Origin: Candidatus Nitrosopelagicus sp.
GTDB lineage: Archaea; Thermoproteota; Nitrososphaeria; Nitrososphaerales; Nitrosopumilaceae
Direction of reading: 5' to 3'
NCBI GenBank assembly: GCA_028345295.1
Contig: JAOMDA010000007.1
Span: forward strand, 1 to 60,177
DNA length: 60,177 nt
The translations under genes and the position numbers were made by a program. Below are positions 42,915-52,979 of the stretch, one piece after another. Positions within the stretch are counted from its first letter, which is position 1. The number at the start of each line of letters is the position of its first letter. The notes under the pieces were generated by a model that was not told the origin of the DNA, searched no databases, and saw nothing but the letters and a program-made list of their open reading frames with translations.

Positions 42915-43511
42915 ATGACTGAGCAAGAATTACTTTTATTCAGAAAATGGAGTACCACTGAAATCGTGATAAATGATATTGGTTTAAAGACAGCAATTTC
43001 TCTAAAACAAACTATCATTCCTCTAGATTTTGGTCGTTCTGCACTAAAACGTTTCAATAAGGCTGAAGTAAATATTGTTGAAAGATTGGCAAATAAGCTA
43101 ATGCACTTTGGAAAAAAATATGCAAAAAACACTGGTAGAATGGGAGGTAAGAAGATCCATTCATTAAATATTGTTAGAACCGCATTTGAGATAATTAATC
43201 TAAAAACTGGAAAAAATCCTGTAGAAATTCTTGTTAGAGCGGTTGAAAATTCTGCACCTAATGAGGATACTACTAGAATAGTCTATGGAGGAACAGTTTA
43301 CCATGTATCTGTAGATGTTGCTCCCTTACGTAGAGTTGATCTTGCTTTAAGATTTATTGCTGATGGTATTAAAGAAGCCACATTTTCAAATCCTAAACCC
43401 ATAGAGGAGTATATTGCTGAACATCTAATATTATCTGCAAATAATGATACCAGTTCTCCATCAATTAAGAAAAAAAACGAGTTAGAGCGAGTCGCACAAG
43501 CTTCTAGATAG
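42915..43511 (+). CDS. rps7: Ribosomal protein uS7
   Basis: 198 residues, starting two bases after uS12. The uS7 core signature GKKIHSLNIVRTAFEIINLK and NPVEILVRAVENSAPNEDTT is clear, and the C terminus ends with the usual Ser/Arg tail (VAQASR). It organises the 30S head and contacts tRNA at the E site. The str operon here has no EF-2 or EF-1alpha gene after uS7. Confidence 0.96.
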   Translation: MTEQELLLFRKWSTTEIVINDIGLKTAISLKQTIIPLDFGRSALKRFNKAEVNIVERLANKLMHFGKKYAKNTGRMGGKKIHSLNIVRTAFEIINLKTGKNPVEILVRAVENSAPNEDTTRIVYGGTVYHVSVDVAPLRRVDLALRFIADGIKEATFSNPKPIEEYIAEHLILSANNDTSSPSIKKKNELERVAQASR

Positions 43512-43522
43512 TAAATTTACTA

Positions 43523-43594
43523 TAGCCCGGCCCGGACTCGAACCGAGGTCAAAGGCTCCAGGGGCCCCTATGCTTGCCGCTACACTACCGGGCT
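43523..43594 (-). tRNA. tRNA-Gln (anticodon CTG), C at position 33
   Basis: Minus-strand cloverleaf: acceptor AGCCCGG/CCGGGCT, D-arm GTGT-AGCGGCAA-GCAT, anticodon arm GGGGC-CCCTGGA-GCCTT, T-arm CTCGG-TTCGAGT-CCGGG, discriminator A at 43523, no CCA. The loop aligned with other archaeal tRNA-Gln gives anticodon CTG at 43559-43561 and a C instead of the nearly universal T at 33 (43562). Two G:T pairs start the anticodon stem. Confidence 0.88.
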
Positions 43595-43640
43595 AATAGC
43601 AAATTTTATGAAAATTAGAATATAATAATTTGGTTTTAGG

Positions 43641-43970
43641 CTATTTTATCTTGGTTTCATGTAATGCTGTTGCATAATCACAATCTGCATTTAATCTCAT
43701 ATATGCAATCAATCTATAATGTATTGAATAGATCTCATTTTCTTTTCGAAGTAATTCTTTTTGGATAAGTGATGCTAATCCTCTTGATAAGGTTGTAATT
43801 GATATGTTAAATTTTTTGCATACTTGATCACGCTTTCTTTGATATTGTTTTAATGTAAATGAAACATCGTTATTTTCTAAAATTAAGGGCCAAGCAATTT
43901 CTTTCCAAACAAATCTTCTATTTTCTGTTGCAGCAGCGTATTTTCCCTTTTCTCTCAACATTAATAACAT
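43641..43970 (-). CDS. Small helical protein, possible winged helix
   Basis: 109 residues, mostly helical and basic. The stretch from KRDQVCKKFNISITTLSRGL to ASLIQKELLRKENEIYSI looks like a helix-turn-helix followed by a wing. It is flanked by tRNA-Gln and the divergent YkgJ-type gene. I do not recognise the family and the HTH suggestion is inference. Confidence 0.6.
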   Translation of the reverse strand: MLLMLREKGKYAAATENRRFVWKEIAWPLILENNDVSFTLKQYQRKRDQVCKKFNISITTLSRGLASLIQKELLRKENEIYSIHYRLIAYMRLNADCDYATALHETKIK

Positions 43971-43992
43971 CTAAGAATATGGTTATAACTCA

Positions 43993-44697
43993 TTGTCAAC
44001 TAATGAAATTCTAGATTCTCTTACTCTACTTGAAAAGGATTGGGATATTGATCCAATAATTCGTGAATTTATACTTGGAAAATATACAAATGTATCTGAT
44101 TTCACTCTAAAAGTAAAAGACGTAATTTTTCATATTCCTTATTTACCAAAAGAAAAAAAATACATTCTATGGAAATGTTATTGGCCTGATTGTCATAATT
44201 GTTGCAATAGACAAGGTAGATTACCTTTAACATCAGATGATCTAATTCAAATTGGTGCAGGTCTAAAATATCAAAAAACTTCAGATTTTATTAGTAAAGA
44301 AACATTGGTTGCAACACATAATGAACCAACCCCATCTGGTGGATTGTCAGTGATGACAAACATTAATCTGAAAAGAAAAGAAGATGAAACTGAAGCAGAC
44401 GATGGCACTCACATATCATGTAGATTTTTAGATAATGAAGGTGCATGTGGAATACATCCAGACCGTCCAGGAGTATGTTATCTTTATCCATTCTCAACAT
44501 GGTCGCAATATGATAGTGGTCGAGCAAGAGTTCATGCAACATTCCAGTTTACAGGAGACTGCCCAGGGTTTTATCTTGATGAATCACTAGATTCAATGAA
44601 GGAAATCTTTGATGAATATTCTATAACAATTTATGATTATAATATGAAGTCAAGTAGAACATTAAAGGATGGATTTGGTTCTTTAAGTATGACTTAG
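43993..44697 (+). CDS. YkgJ-type Cys-cluster protein
   Basis: 234 residues. The frame offers only TTG 43993 as a reasonable start (MSTNEILDSL). Cys pattern CYWPDCHNCC (about 59-68), CRFLDNEGACGIHPDRPGVC (about 141-160) and a later GDCPGF match the YkgJ/UPF0153 putative iron- or zinc-chelating family. Its function is unknown; some relatives act near flagellin or methylation genes, which is not the case here. Ends inside the convergent reductase gene by 4 nt. Confidence 0.75.
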   Translation: MSTNEILDSLTLLEKDWDIDPIIREFILGKYTNVSDFTLKVKDVIFHIPYLPKEKKYILWKCYWPDCHNCCNRQGRLPLTSDDLIQIGAGLKYQKTSDFISKETLVATHNEPTPSGGLSVMTNINLKRKEDETEADDGTHISCRFLDNEGACGIHPDRPGVCYLYPFSTWSQYDSGRARVHATFQFTGDCPGFYLDESLDSMKEIFDEYSITIYDYNMKSSRTLKDGFGSLSMT

Positions 44698-45707
44698 GCT
44701 TTTGCAACTTTCATCAAGTCAGCCATCCTAATATGCATGCCAAATCTATCTTCATTCTTTTTCATGTATCTGAATATTGATAAAAAGTCTGGCAGTGCTT
44801 TTAAGAAACTGAAATTGTGATGAATTTTTGCTCTAACAAAATTGAATACTTTGGCATAAACTTTGTAGTGTTTCTCAACAGCCTTTTCATATGCTTTAAA
44901 GTCGTGCATATTTTCTAAGAAAATATCAACACACTGCATAGATGGGATAATTCCTTCACCTAACAATGCATATACTGTACCAATGGATTCTCCTACACCG
45001 ACAACTTTTCCAGAATAATATGGCTTGCATTTATCGGGAGTTGCTAATCTAATTGGTCGTCCTTTAGTCGCAACTATTTTTCCTCCATGTTTTTTTAGAA
45101 ATTCATCAGTTGCTTTAACATGATTTTTGTTGTAATCTCCTGCACCAATATGTGCAAAGTTCTCTCCCAATGGGAAATACCAAAAATATCCTGACATTCC
45201 TGGGAATGGTTCAATGTAAAAATCATCATAAGGTACCCCATTTTCATATTCTACCTTATACTCATATGTTGGTAAGAAGAAATCTTGTTCCATTTTTGGT
45301 AGATATACTCTATGAAACCCTGTACAATCTACAATCATGTCATATTCTTTTTCAAGTTCTACTAATGGTCGGGCTTCACCATAAATCACGTTAGAATCTT
45401 TAATGAAATCTTGAATCAATCCTAGTTTGTTATAGGTACAGAGTCCCTTCAAACCAATATCAAATTTAACATCATTATTCATCTTGACATGCATGTTTTT
45501 ACCATCATGAATTAGAAAATCATCAAAACTTCTGCCTGTTTTCTTGCAAAACTCATCTAATTCTGTTTTTATTGTTCCCCATGCACAAATTGAATCATGT
45601 TTTTCTTGAATCATTCTTTCATAACCTACTACTTCATGTTCTGAATCTTTGAGTCTTGCCATGAGATAACTTCCAGCTACACCCATTCCCATTACAGCAA
45701 TTTTCAT
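44694..45707 (-). CDS. FAD-dependent geranylgeranyl-reductase-family oxidoreductase
   Basis: A 337-residue flavoprotein. The Rossmann start MKIAVMGMGVAGSYLMARL (GxGxxG) and the later MIVDCTGFHRVYLP, YFWYFPLGENFAHIGAG and GVGESIGTVYALLGEGI match the geranylgeranyl reductase/halogenase-like group. Archaeal members saturate isoprenoid chains of membrane lipids or quinone tails. Which double bonds are reduced is unknown. It is shorter than typical GGRs (about 400). Confidence 0.78.
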   Translation of the reverse strand: MKIAVMGMGVAGSYLMARLKDSEHEVVGYERMIQEKHDSICAWGTIKTELDEFCKKTGRSFDDFLIHDGKNMHVKMNNDVKFDIGLKGLCTYNKLGLIQDFIKDSNVIYGEARPLVELEKEYDMIVDCTGFHRVYLPKMEQDFFLPTYEYKVEYENGVPYDDFYIEPFPGMSGYFWYFPLGENFAHIGAGDYNKNHVKATDEFLKKHGGKIVATKGRPIRLATPDKCKPYYSGKVVGVGESIGTVYALLGEGIIPSMQCVDIFLENMHDFKAYEKAVEKHYKVYAKVFNFVRAKIHHNFSFLKALPDFLSIFRYMKKNEDRFGMHIRMADLMKVAKA

Positions 45708-45751
45708 CTATCGTAGATTTGTTAGCACCCAATAAATACAATTCTAGAGTT

Positions 45752-48637
45752 TTATTCTATTAATATTGCTGGTTTGTAAGGTCTTGCCATTCTTGCTTTA
45801 TTTTTTGGATCATATTTTTCAGTATCATTCTCAGAGAATACTTGTAATTTTATCCCATAATCAGTTTCTACTAGTGATGAAAGTTCATTCGAGATAATTT
45901 CACTCTCATCAATCTCTCCTGCATTCATCTTTGTTTTTCTTAGTTCTGTTGGTTCTGATAAGATATCTTTGAGTGTCTTCTTTACAAAGTCAGGATCTTT
46001 TTTGACATTTTCTGTCTCTTTTTTTGAAATTAACTCTTTGATAAATATCCCAACATTTGTCTCTCCTGAATTAACACCGCTTAGAATTTTATGATATGCT
46101 TTTGATTTCCAATTATCTGCTGTGTAGATTATAATTTTTTTAGGTGTAATCTTTGTCACTTTGGTAATATTTGAAATATCATTCATTACCGAACTAAGTA
46201 AACTCTCATTTTGCACTGCTTTATCATCTGTTTGTTCATCTTCTTTTGGCCATGTTGATTTTGAAACCATTTCAGAATTTCCTAATTTTTCCCACATTTC
46301 TTCGGCTATATGAGGTGCAAATGGTGAGAGCATGGAAACACGTGTTGCAAGAACTTTGTTCAGAACTCCTGAAATACCATCTCTATTTTTTGCATTTGCC
46401 CTTTTCATATACCATTGAAGATCAGAGTCAAATCCATACAAAATATGATGTAATGATTCACGAAGACGCATTTTTTCCATGGAATCAGTTACTTCAGAAA
46501 TTAATTTTGATAGTCTACTTTGTATCCAGATATCTTCAGGTTCGGTCCCTATCTTTCCAGGATTGCTGAGTTTTATGCATTCTTCATGCATTGATTCCAA
46601 TCTATTTTTGATACTTGAGATTGTTTCTAGATTAAAATCAGCATCCTGTAAAAGTTCGGCTGAGATTAGTATTGATAATCTAATTGGGTCTGCACCATAT
46701 TTTCTAACTGCATTACGTAGTGGAATGATATTGCCCATTGATTTTGACATCTTTTTTCCGTCCATCAAGACAGAGCCATTCACAACAATTTCTTTTGGCC
46801 AGTGTTCTTTAGGAAATATTGCAACATGATTTAGAACAAAAAATGTTAAGTGGTTTGGAACCAAATCTCTACCTGAATGTCTAGAATCAACTGGATAGAA
46901 ATACAAAAATTCATTTCTAATCTCTTTTAGTTTTTCTATTGTAATCTTTGCACTATTTGCAATTATTTCAGAATCTCCGGTTCCATAGAATATATAATTG
47001 AAAAACTCGTCCGACATATTCTCTGCCAATATTTCTCCTGAATTGACAAATTTCGCCATAGTGTAAAATGACATATAGATAACCGAGTCTGCTAAACTTT
47101 CAACCAACCAATCATTATCCCATGGAATTTTTGTTCCTAATCCATGTTGCCTTGCACACGCTCTTTCTCGTAACCAATCAAGTACATTAAAAAATTCTGT
47201 TCTGATATCGTTTGGTAATATGTCCATTGATTCAAAGCAGTCGTGCGCTTTTTCTTTCCATTCCTTATTCGCATAATCCAAAAACCATTGATTGTTGAGT
47301 AGTTTTACAACACATTCTGTTCCACATCTGCATTTTACCGACTCATTTGTTAGTTCAAGCATAATATCTGATTTGCCTGTTTTAGATATCCATTCTTTTA
47401 CCTCTTCTTTTACAAATGTAATTTTTTTACCTGCAAATTCACCAGTATTGGAATTTAGCTTACCTTCGTAGAATTCTTTTGAGTAGATCTCCTTTGTTGC
47501 ATCTTCTAATTTTGGATCATTTTGACTTGTAATTTTCATTCTTTTGATTACATCTAGTGATGGAATATCTCCAAATCCTTCTGTAGTGATAATTGTAACC
47601 GGTTGAATGTTCCTAACTTTATTGCGTAAAGAATCGTCAATGTTTTCCTGATTTCCATTTTTGATATCTTCTAACGCTTGAAAATCATATGGTGCATGTG
47701 CGGGCACAGACATTACAATACCTGTTCCAGTAGTTGCTGTGACAAAAGATGCAGGAAGAATCAGAAATTCATCCTCATTTGTTGGGCTATGTGCTTTCTT
47801 TCCAATTAATTGTGAGCCTAAAACATCCTCTAAAATTTCAATTTTTTTATTAAGAAACTCTAGTTTGTATGCACACTCTGCACTAATTATCCAAGTTTCA
47901 TCATCAACTTTCACTTTTTTATATACAATTTCGGGATTTATCCAAAGATTTGTTACACCAAATAATGTTTCAGGTCGTAGTGTTGCAACAGGAATAATTG
48001 CATCTTCTATGTTGAATTTTATTACAATATATTCACTGAAGTCTGGTTCAACATCACCTAGCGTGTCATGTTGTGAAACGGGGTTTTGATCATTTGGGCA
48101 CCAACCTACAGGGTGATTCCCTTGCACAATTAGATTTTTCTCTTTTAGATTTCGAAATTGCCATTCAATAAATCTCTGATATGCAGGTATGATTGTTGTA
48201 AACTCTCTTCTCCAATCTATGGAATATCCCATTTCAATCATTCCAGATTTTATCTCTTCATGGAAGTAGTCAGCAATTTTTACAGGGTCTACAAACTCTT
48301 TAATTTTATCTTCAGGAACATTATACAATGTTTTGAAGGCTTCAATTAATTCAACATCGTTAGCCTGAACTCTTTTTGACATTCCAAGAATTGGTGTTCC
48401 TGTATAATGAAATCCCATTGGGAATAACACATTGTACCCTTTCATTCTATAGTAGCGAGAATGAACGTCTGCTAAGGTGTAAGTTCTTCCATGACCAATG
48501 TGTTGAGGTGAATTTGGATATGGATATGCAACTGTTATGAATTTTTTTGGCTTGTCATTAGGATCTGTTTCAAAGTCTTTGGAGTTATACCATTTACTTC
48601 TCCATTTATCGTCTAGTTGATTCCAGTTTAATTCCAT
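45752..48637 (-). CDS. leuS: Leucyl-tRNA synthetase
   Basis: A 961-residue archaeal-type class I synthetase. Class motifs are HIGH as YPNSPQHIGHGRTYTLADVH (about 38-57) and KMSKS as DGKKMSKSMGNIIPLRNA. The CP1 editing domain includes TGTGIVMSVPAHAPYD. A Zn-ribbon-like CRCGTEC occurs after it. It charges tRNA-Leu. Eight bases downstream of alaS, so the two synthetases form an operon. Confidence 0.96.
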   Translation of the reverse strand: MELNWNQLDDKWRSKWYNSKDFETDPNDKPKKFITVAYPYPNSPQHIGHGRTYTLADVHSRYYRMKGYNVLFPMGFHYTGTPILGMSKRVQANDVELIEAFKTLYNVPEDKIKEFVDPVKIADYFHEEIKSGMIEMGYSIDWRREFTTIIPAYQRFIEWQFRNLKEKNLIVQGNHPVGWCPNDQNPVSQHDTLGDVEPDFSEYIVIKFNIEDAIIPVATLRPETLFGVTNLWINPEIVYKKVKVDDETWIISAECAYKLEFLNKKIEILEDVLGSQLIGKKAHSPTNEDEFLILPASFVTATTGTGIVMSVPAHAPYDFQALEDIKNGNQENIDDSLRNKVRNIQPVTIITTEGFGDIPSLDVIKRMKITSQNDPKLEDATKEIYSKEFYEGKLNSNTGEFAGKKITFVKEEVKEWISKTGKSDIMLELTNESVKCRCGTECVVKLLNNQWFLDYANKEWKEKAHDCFESMDILPNDIRTEFFNVLDWLRERACARQHGLGTKIPWDNDWLVESLADSVIYMSFYTMAKFVNSGEILAENMSDEFFNYIFYGTGDSEIIANSAKITIEKLKEIRNEFLYFYPVDSRHSGRDLVPNHLTFFVLNHVAIFPKEHWPKEIVVNGSVLMDGKKMSKSMGNIIPLRNAVRKYGADPIRLSILISAELLQDADFNLETISSIKNRLESMHEECIKLSNPGKIGTEPEDIWIQSRLSKLISEVTDSMEKMRLRESLHHILYGFDSDLQWYMKRANAKNRDGISGVLNKVLATRVSMLSPFAPHIAEEMWEKLGNSEMVSKSTWPKEDEQTDDKAVQNESLLSSVMNDISNITKVTKITPKKIIIYTADNWKSKAYHKILSGVNSGETNVGIFIKELISKKETENVKKDPDFVKKTLKDILSEPTELRKTKMNAGEIDESEIISNELSSLVETDYGIKLQVFSENDTEKYDPKNKARMARPYKPAILIE

Positions 48638-48645
48638 CTTACTAC

Positions 48646-51339
48646 CTATTCGAAGATTATGGCCTTCGCATTTTTAATTGCATCCTCTTTCTTTGATTTG
48701 TCAGTTCCACCGCCTTGAGCAAATTTAGGACTACCACCTCCTGCTCCGCCTAAAATCTGTGAAATACTCTTTACGATTTCTCCTGCATTCTTTTGTTTTG
48801 AAATTTCATCTCCTGCATATACTATAACTCGAATTTTTTCTCCATCTTCAAATAATCCACAATATACCAATCTAGGATCATTATTACACAAGATTTCCCC
48901 CAGGCCAATATGAAAAACATCATCATAATCATTGCTGGCCGAATAACAAAAGTTTGCTTTATCAGATTCTGTTATTTCCATAGTAATATCTTCAATTGTA
49001 GATATTCCTTCTTTACATTCAGATAATGATTTTACTAAAATTGGAATTCTTTCCTTGACTTGTTGTCTTTTTTCGATTCTTTTCTCTTTTACTTGCTCTT
49101 TTAATTTCTCTTTCATCTCTTTATTTTCTGAATCTAGTTGTCTTTTTTTAACAAATTCTTTTGCCCCATCTCCTGAAACAAACTCAATTCGTACAACTCC
49201 ATCTTGGATTCTTTTTGTTTTTGTAATTTTTATCTGCTTAATCTCTGAGGTTTCTTTTACATGTGTTCCTCCACAAGCTTCCATATCCAAATCTCCAATT
49301 GATACTATACGAACTGATTTTACTGGAACTACACCACCCTGATAAATTCTAAATCCATATTTTTGTTCTGCAGTTCCTCGGTCAAAATTTTCTATTGTTA
49401 CTGGTATGTTTTTTTCAACAATTGAATTTGCAGCTTGTTCTATTTCTGTTACTTCTTTTTCAGTAAGTGCAGAATGATGTGTTACATCTAATCTTGCATG
49501 ATCTTCTTCTTTAAAGGCTGAGTGTTGCCATACCCATGAACCTAATACACTTCGTGCTGATGTATTAATTACATGAGTACTAGTATGATTTTTCGTTATT
49601 CCATCTCTTCTAGTTGTATCTAATACGCAAGAAACTGTTTCACCTTGTTTTGGAATTCCATCTTTTAATTCATGAACTATAATACTACCATGTTTTGTTA
49701 CGTCCACAACTTCATAGTTGTCAATTTTTCCATGATCGGGCTCTTGACCACCACCTCTAGCATAAAATGATGTTCTATCTAGAACAACATATTTTTCAAA
49801 TGATTTCAAGACTTTAGCATCAAATTCTTTTGGGTCGTCAGAATAAAACAAAAGTTCAGTGTCAGGAATATTTTCTAATGGAAAACTTACTTGTTCTTTT
49901 TGTTTTTTACCTTGATGTAACTCTGAAAGTTTACTATAGAATTTAGATGGAATTTCTGATATGACATTCATTTCTTTAAGATAATCAGGCGTGACTCCAT
50001 CAGATTCATAGAGTCTAATTAAATCATCAATTGTTGGTTCCTTATCTAGATTAGTTACAATTTTTTGCATTCTTTGCTTTGATGCACCATATCTCTTTAT
50101 TTCAATGTCAATAATCTCCTTAACATCCTCACGTGTATCTTCCAACTCTGGATATGTATTTTTTAAATAATCAATTTGCCTATCAATAATTTCATTTATG
50201 TCGAATTGCAATTCAAGTCGGTTCATAGTAGAGATAATTCTTCGAAGCATTATTCTTAGATTGTATCCTCCACCAACATTACTTGGAAGTGCTCCATCAG
50301 ATATAGCAAAGATTAATGTCCTAATGTGGTCAATAATCAGGTAAATTCCCTCTAGTGGAGTTATAATCTTGTTAATTTGTTCTTCTGACAAATCTGTTTG
50401 CTTTATTGCATTTTTTCTAACTTGTGCCAAATCTTCATGTATCTCTAGGTTTTTTGCAATTTCAGTAAAATATCGAACTAAAACTTCAGAATCTGTTTCA
50501 ATTCCTGCCTGCTCAATTAGATTTTTAGTTATTGGTCCAAAACAGCAATCATATGCAGTTGGTGTCCCCATTGTTATCCAAGCAAATCTTTCTAATCCTG
50601 CACCCATGTCAATGATTCGCTGATCAAGTGTTTTGTAATTAGAAAGGTCTCCTTGGAACTCAGTAAAAACTGCATTACCTAACTCCAAACCTCTAACAAA
50701 ATATTCTAGAGATGAACCAAATGAACCTCCACCTTCCCATACATCTTCTACAAAAACAATTTCTTTTTTATCAATGCCAAATTGCTGTGTTAATAAATTA
50801 TAATCGAGATTAATACATTCATCTTTCCAATATCCTTGTTCATTTGGAATACTATGTTGTCCAATCATACAAAAACTGGAGAAGTGTCTTCCAGTAACAC
50901 CAACATTTTCTAAATCTTTGAAACGTAGACAAGTTTGAGGAACTATCAATGGATTAGCAGGAAATTCAAATACAACTTTACTTCCCATCACTCTTTGAAA
51001 ATCAACAACTGATGCAATTGTAAAATATAAATCGTCACGCCATCTACAAACTACAGGATATCTATTCACAGATGTATGACCATTTTTTTTAAAAAATGAT
51101 TCAACTTCTTTCCAGGCTTGTGTATAATCAAATCTCTTACTAGTTGGAGGATTTCCAATAAATGAATATGTGTCATCAGAATGATCAGGACAATTCATTC
51201 TATTTTCATCTAGAGTCCAAAAAAATCGATTACAAACAGAACAGGATTTACGAGTAAATCCTTGCTCCCCAAATAATCCTACTTTATAGTATCTCTCTGG
51301 ATCAGAAGAAAATTTTGACAGAATTTCTTTTTTTTCCAC
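48646..51339 (-). CDS. alaS: Alanyl-tRNA synthetase
   Basis: An 897-residue class II AlaRS of archaeal architecture. An N-terminal zinc segment with CSVCNRFFW and a later Cys is followed by the aminoacylation domain (MGAGLERFAWITMGTPTAYD). The editing site has HTSTHVINTSAR and MEACGGTHVKETSEI, and a C-terminal GGAGGGSPKFAQGGG resembles the C-Ala domain. The editing domain removes mischarged Ser and Gly. Divergent from the unknown gene at 51417. Confidence 0.96.
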   Translation of the reverse strand: MEKKEILSKFSSDPERYYKVGLFGEQGFTRKSCSVCNRFFWTLDENRMNCPDHSDDTYSFIGNPPTSKRFDYTQAWKEVESFFKKNGHTSVNRYPVVCRWRDDLYFTIASVVDFQRVMGSKVVFEFPANPLIVPQTCLRFKDLENVGVTGRHFSSFCMIGQHSIPNEQGYWKDECINLDYNLLTQQFGIDKKEIVFVEDVWEGGGSFGSSLEYFVRGLELGNAVFTEFQGDLSNYKTLDQRIIDMGAGLERFAWITMGTPTAYDCCFGPITKNLIEQAGIETDSEVLVRYFTEIAKNLEIHEDLAQVRKNAIKQTDLSEEQINKIITPLEGIYLIIDHIRTLIFAISDGALPSNVGGGYNLRIMLRRIISTMNRLELQFDINEIIDRQIDYLKNTYPELEDTREDVKEIIDIEIKRYGASKQRMQKIVTNLDKEPTIDDLIRLYESDGVTPDYLKEMNVISEIPSKFYSKLSELHQGKKQKEQVSFPLENIPDTELLFYSDDPKEFDAKVLKSFEKYVVLDRTSFYARGGGQEPDHGKIDNYEVVDVTKHGSIIVHELKDGIPKQGETVSCVLDTTRRDGITKNHTSTHVINTSARSVLGSWVWQHSAFKEEDHARLDVTHHSALTEKEVTEIEQAANSIVEKNIPVTIENFDRGTAEQKYGFRIYQGGVVPVKSVRIVSIGDLDMEACGGTHVKETSEIKQIKITKTKRIQDGVVRIEFVSGDGAKEFVKKRQLDSENKEMKEKLKEQVKEKRIEKRQQVKERIPILVKSLSECKEGISTIEDITMEITESDKANFCYSASNDYDDVFHIGLGEILCNNDPRLVYCGLFEDGEKIRVIVYAGDEISKQKNAGEIVKSISQILGGAGGGSPKFAQGGGTDKSKKEDAIKNAKAIIFE

Positions 51340-51416
51340 AAAGAGTTTTGGCTTATAACCGATATTAAGAATTGTCGATTACAAGAAATTAAATAGATAA
51401 TAAACTGCTATTTGCC

Positions 51417-51935
51417 ATGTTCGGGAAAAAAGAGAGAGAATTAAAACTTGATGATTATGTCTTTACTTCAAGACCTGATGGAGATTTTACTAATATGATA
51501 TTTGGAACAGTGACTGGTATTGATGGAAATAAAATAGGAGTTAATGGGTTTATTGTCAATCCAGTAGGTCTAAAAAATAAAGTATCTCAGGGAAAAGCTG
51601 GAGACCGCTCTCTTGAGATTCTCAAGGAACCAACCTCTGAAAATTGTATATTTGCACTAATCTATAGAATTGAATATGAAAATTTTACTGATGTTTTAGA
51701 TTTGGAAACAGAGAAAGTTGAGATTATTTCAAGAAGGATTTTTACCATTCTTGATGGTTGGATTAGAGAATCTCTTTCTGAGCTAATTAATAATGTCTTA
51801 TCGTTACCTGATGGCACTGAAAAAGATCATGCAAAAAGAATTCTACAACAACGAATGGAGAATTTGTACGATAGGAATCTCAAATCCCATCTTTACTCTG
51901 TTTGTCGAAGTTTGAAGATCTTAACTAATTCATAA
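51417..51935 (+). CDS. Two-part protein of unknown function
   Basis: 172 residues. The first 65 or so are beta-rich and resemble a small barrel (LDDYVFTSRP, MIFGTVTGIDGNKIGVNG), possibly PRC-barrel-like. The second half is helical (VLDLETEKVEIISRRIFTIL, LINNVLSLPDGTEKDHAKRI). It starts at ATG 51417 and is divergent from alaS. No motif identifies it. Confidence 0.7.
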   Translation: MFGKKERELKLDDYVFTSRPDGDFTNMIFGTVTGIDGNKIGVNGFIVNPVGLKNKVSQGKAGDRSLEILKEPTSENCIFALIYRIEYENFTDVLDLETEKVEIISRRIFTILDGWIRESLSELINNVLSLPDGTEKDHAKRILQQRMENLYDRNLKSHLYSVCRSLKILTNS

Positions 51936-51947
51936 TTTTTCTGATAG

Positions 51948-51956
51948 TTTTATATT
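51948..51956 (+). promoter_or_regulatory. Probable TATA box of the P1 stalk protein gene
   Basis: TTTATATTA lies 24-32 nt before the ATG at 51980, as expected for a leaderless archaeal mRNA. Confidence 0.5.
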
Positions 51957-51979
51957 ATGCTGTTGAAGAATTTTTCTAA

Positions 51980-52282
51980 ATGGAATATGTTTACGCTGCA
52001 TTAATGTTGCATAAATTACAAAAAGAGGTAACTGAAGAAAATGTTACAAATATTGTAAAAGCAAGTGGTGCTGAAGTAAATGAGGCTCAAGTTAAAGCAC
52101 TTGTAGCATCTTTGGCTGATGTAAACATTGAGGATGCAATAAAAGCAGCCCCAGTAGCTGCTGCAGCACCTGCAGCAGAGGCAGCATCTGGAGGAGAAGA
52201 AAAGAAAGAAGCCAAAGCTGAACCTCCTAGTGAGAAACAAGAGGAAGCAGCAATGGAAGGTTTGTCTTCACTCTTTGGTTAG
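51980..52282 (+). CDS. rpl12: Ribosomal stalk protein P1 (archaeal L12)
   Basis: 100 residues: N-terminal dimerisation region MEYVYAALMLHKLQKEVTEE, an Ala-rich hinge (PVAAAAPAAEAASGG), a charged segment, and the conserved stalk tail MEGLSSLFG that recruits translation factors. Classic aP1. It stands apart from P0: on the opposite strand with the TRIC-like gene between them. Confidence 0.95.
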   Translation: MEYVYAALMLHKLQKEVTEENVTNIVKASGAEVNEAQVKALVASLADVNIEDAIKAAPVAAAAPAAEAASGGEEKKEAKAEPPSEKQEEAAMEGLSSLFG

Positions 52283-52334
52283 ATTTATTTATTCTATGAA
52301 TATTGTTAATTACTAATTAGTTTCTATACAATAT

Positions 52335-52979
52335 GTGTTGGTAGATTCTTCTTCTACTATTGAATTGTTCATTTACATTTTGGATCTATTTGGAACTATG
52401 GCTTTTGCAGTAACTGGTGCATTCAAAGCAATTGAGCATAAAGCTGATATTGTCGGTATAATTATTTTGGCTACAATAACGGGTGTTGCTGGTGGTATAA
52501 TTCGGGATATAATATTTGGAAACGAACTTCCAAATTCATTAATAGATCCAACATATGTGATAATTACTGTAGCAACTGCAATAGTATTATTTTTCTTGTA
52601 TTCAAGAATGAAGAAACATTGGAATCTTTTTCTTAAATTTGATGCTATAGGTTTAGGTGTTTTTACCGTAATTGGTGCAACTTTTGCTTACAATCTATTC
52701 GGTATGAATTTTCTTGTTATAATTTTGTCTGGAATGTTAACAGGTATTGGAGGTGGTATTCTACGTGATGTTTTTGTAAATCAGACTCCAATAGTGTTTG
52801 TAAAGGAATTGTACGCTTCTGCAAGTTTCATAGGTGCTCTAGCATTTTATTTCACACTAATGATAACGGGAGAAATCTATGCTGGTACAATAATAGGTAT
52901 TGCACTTACAACTGGTTTAAGATTAATTGCTATGAAGTACAATTGGAATCTTCCCAAAGTAAAAAGTAGATATGATTAG
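52335..52979 (+). CDS. TRIC/UPF0126-family membrane protein
   Basis: 214 residues, with a TTG start at 52335 (no in-frame ATG nearby). Seven membrane helices in two repeats, each with a glycine-rich GGxxRD signature: GVAGGIIRDIIFG and GIGGGILRDVFVN. Prokaryotic UPF0126 proteins are TRIC-type cation channels or amino-acid permeases. Convergent with P0, overlapping by 4 nt. Confidence 0.83.
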   Translation: MLVDSSSTIELFIYILDLFGTMAFAVTGAFKAIEHKADIVGIIILATITGVAGGIIRDIIFGNELPNSLIDPTYVIITVATAIVLFFLYSRMKKHWNLFLKFDAIGLGVFTVIGATFAYNLFGMNFLVIILSGMLTGIGGGILRDVFVNQTPIVFVKELYASASFIGALAFYFTLMITGEIYAGTIIGIALTTGLRLIAMKYNWNLPKVKSRYD

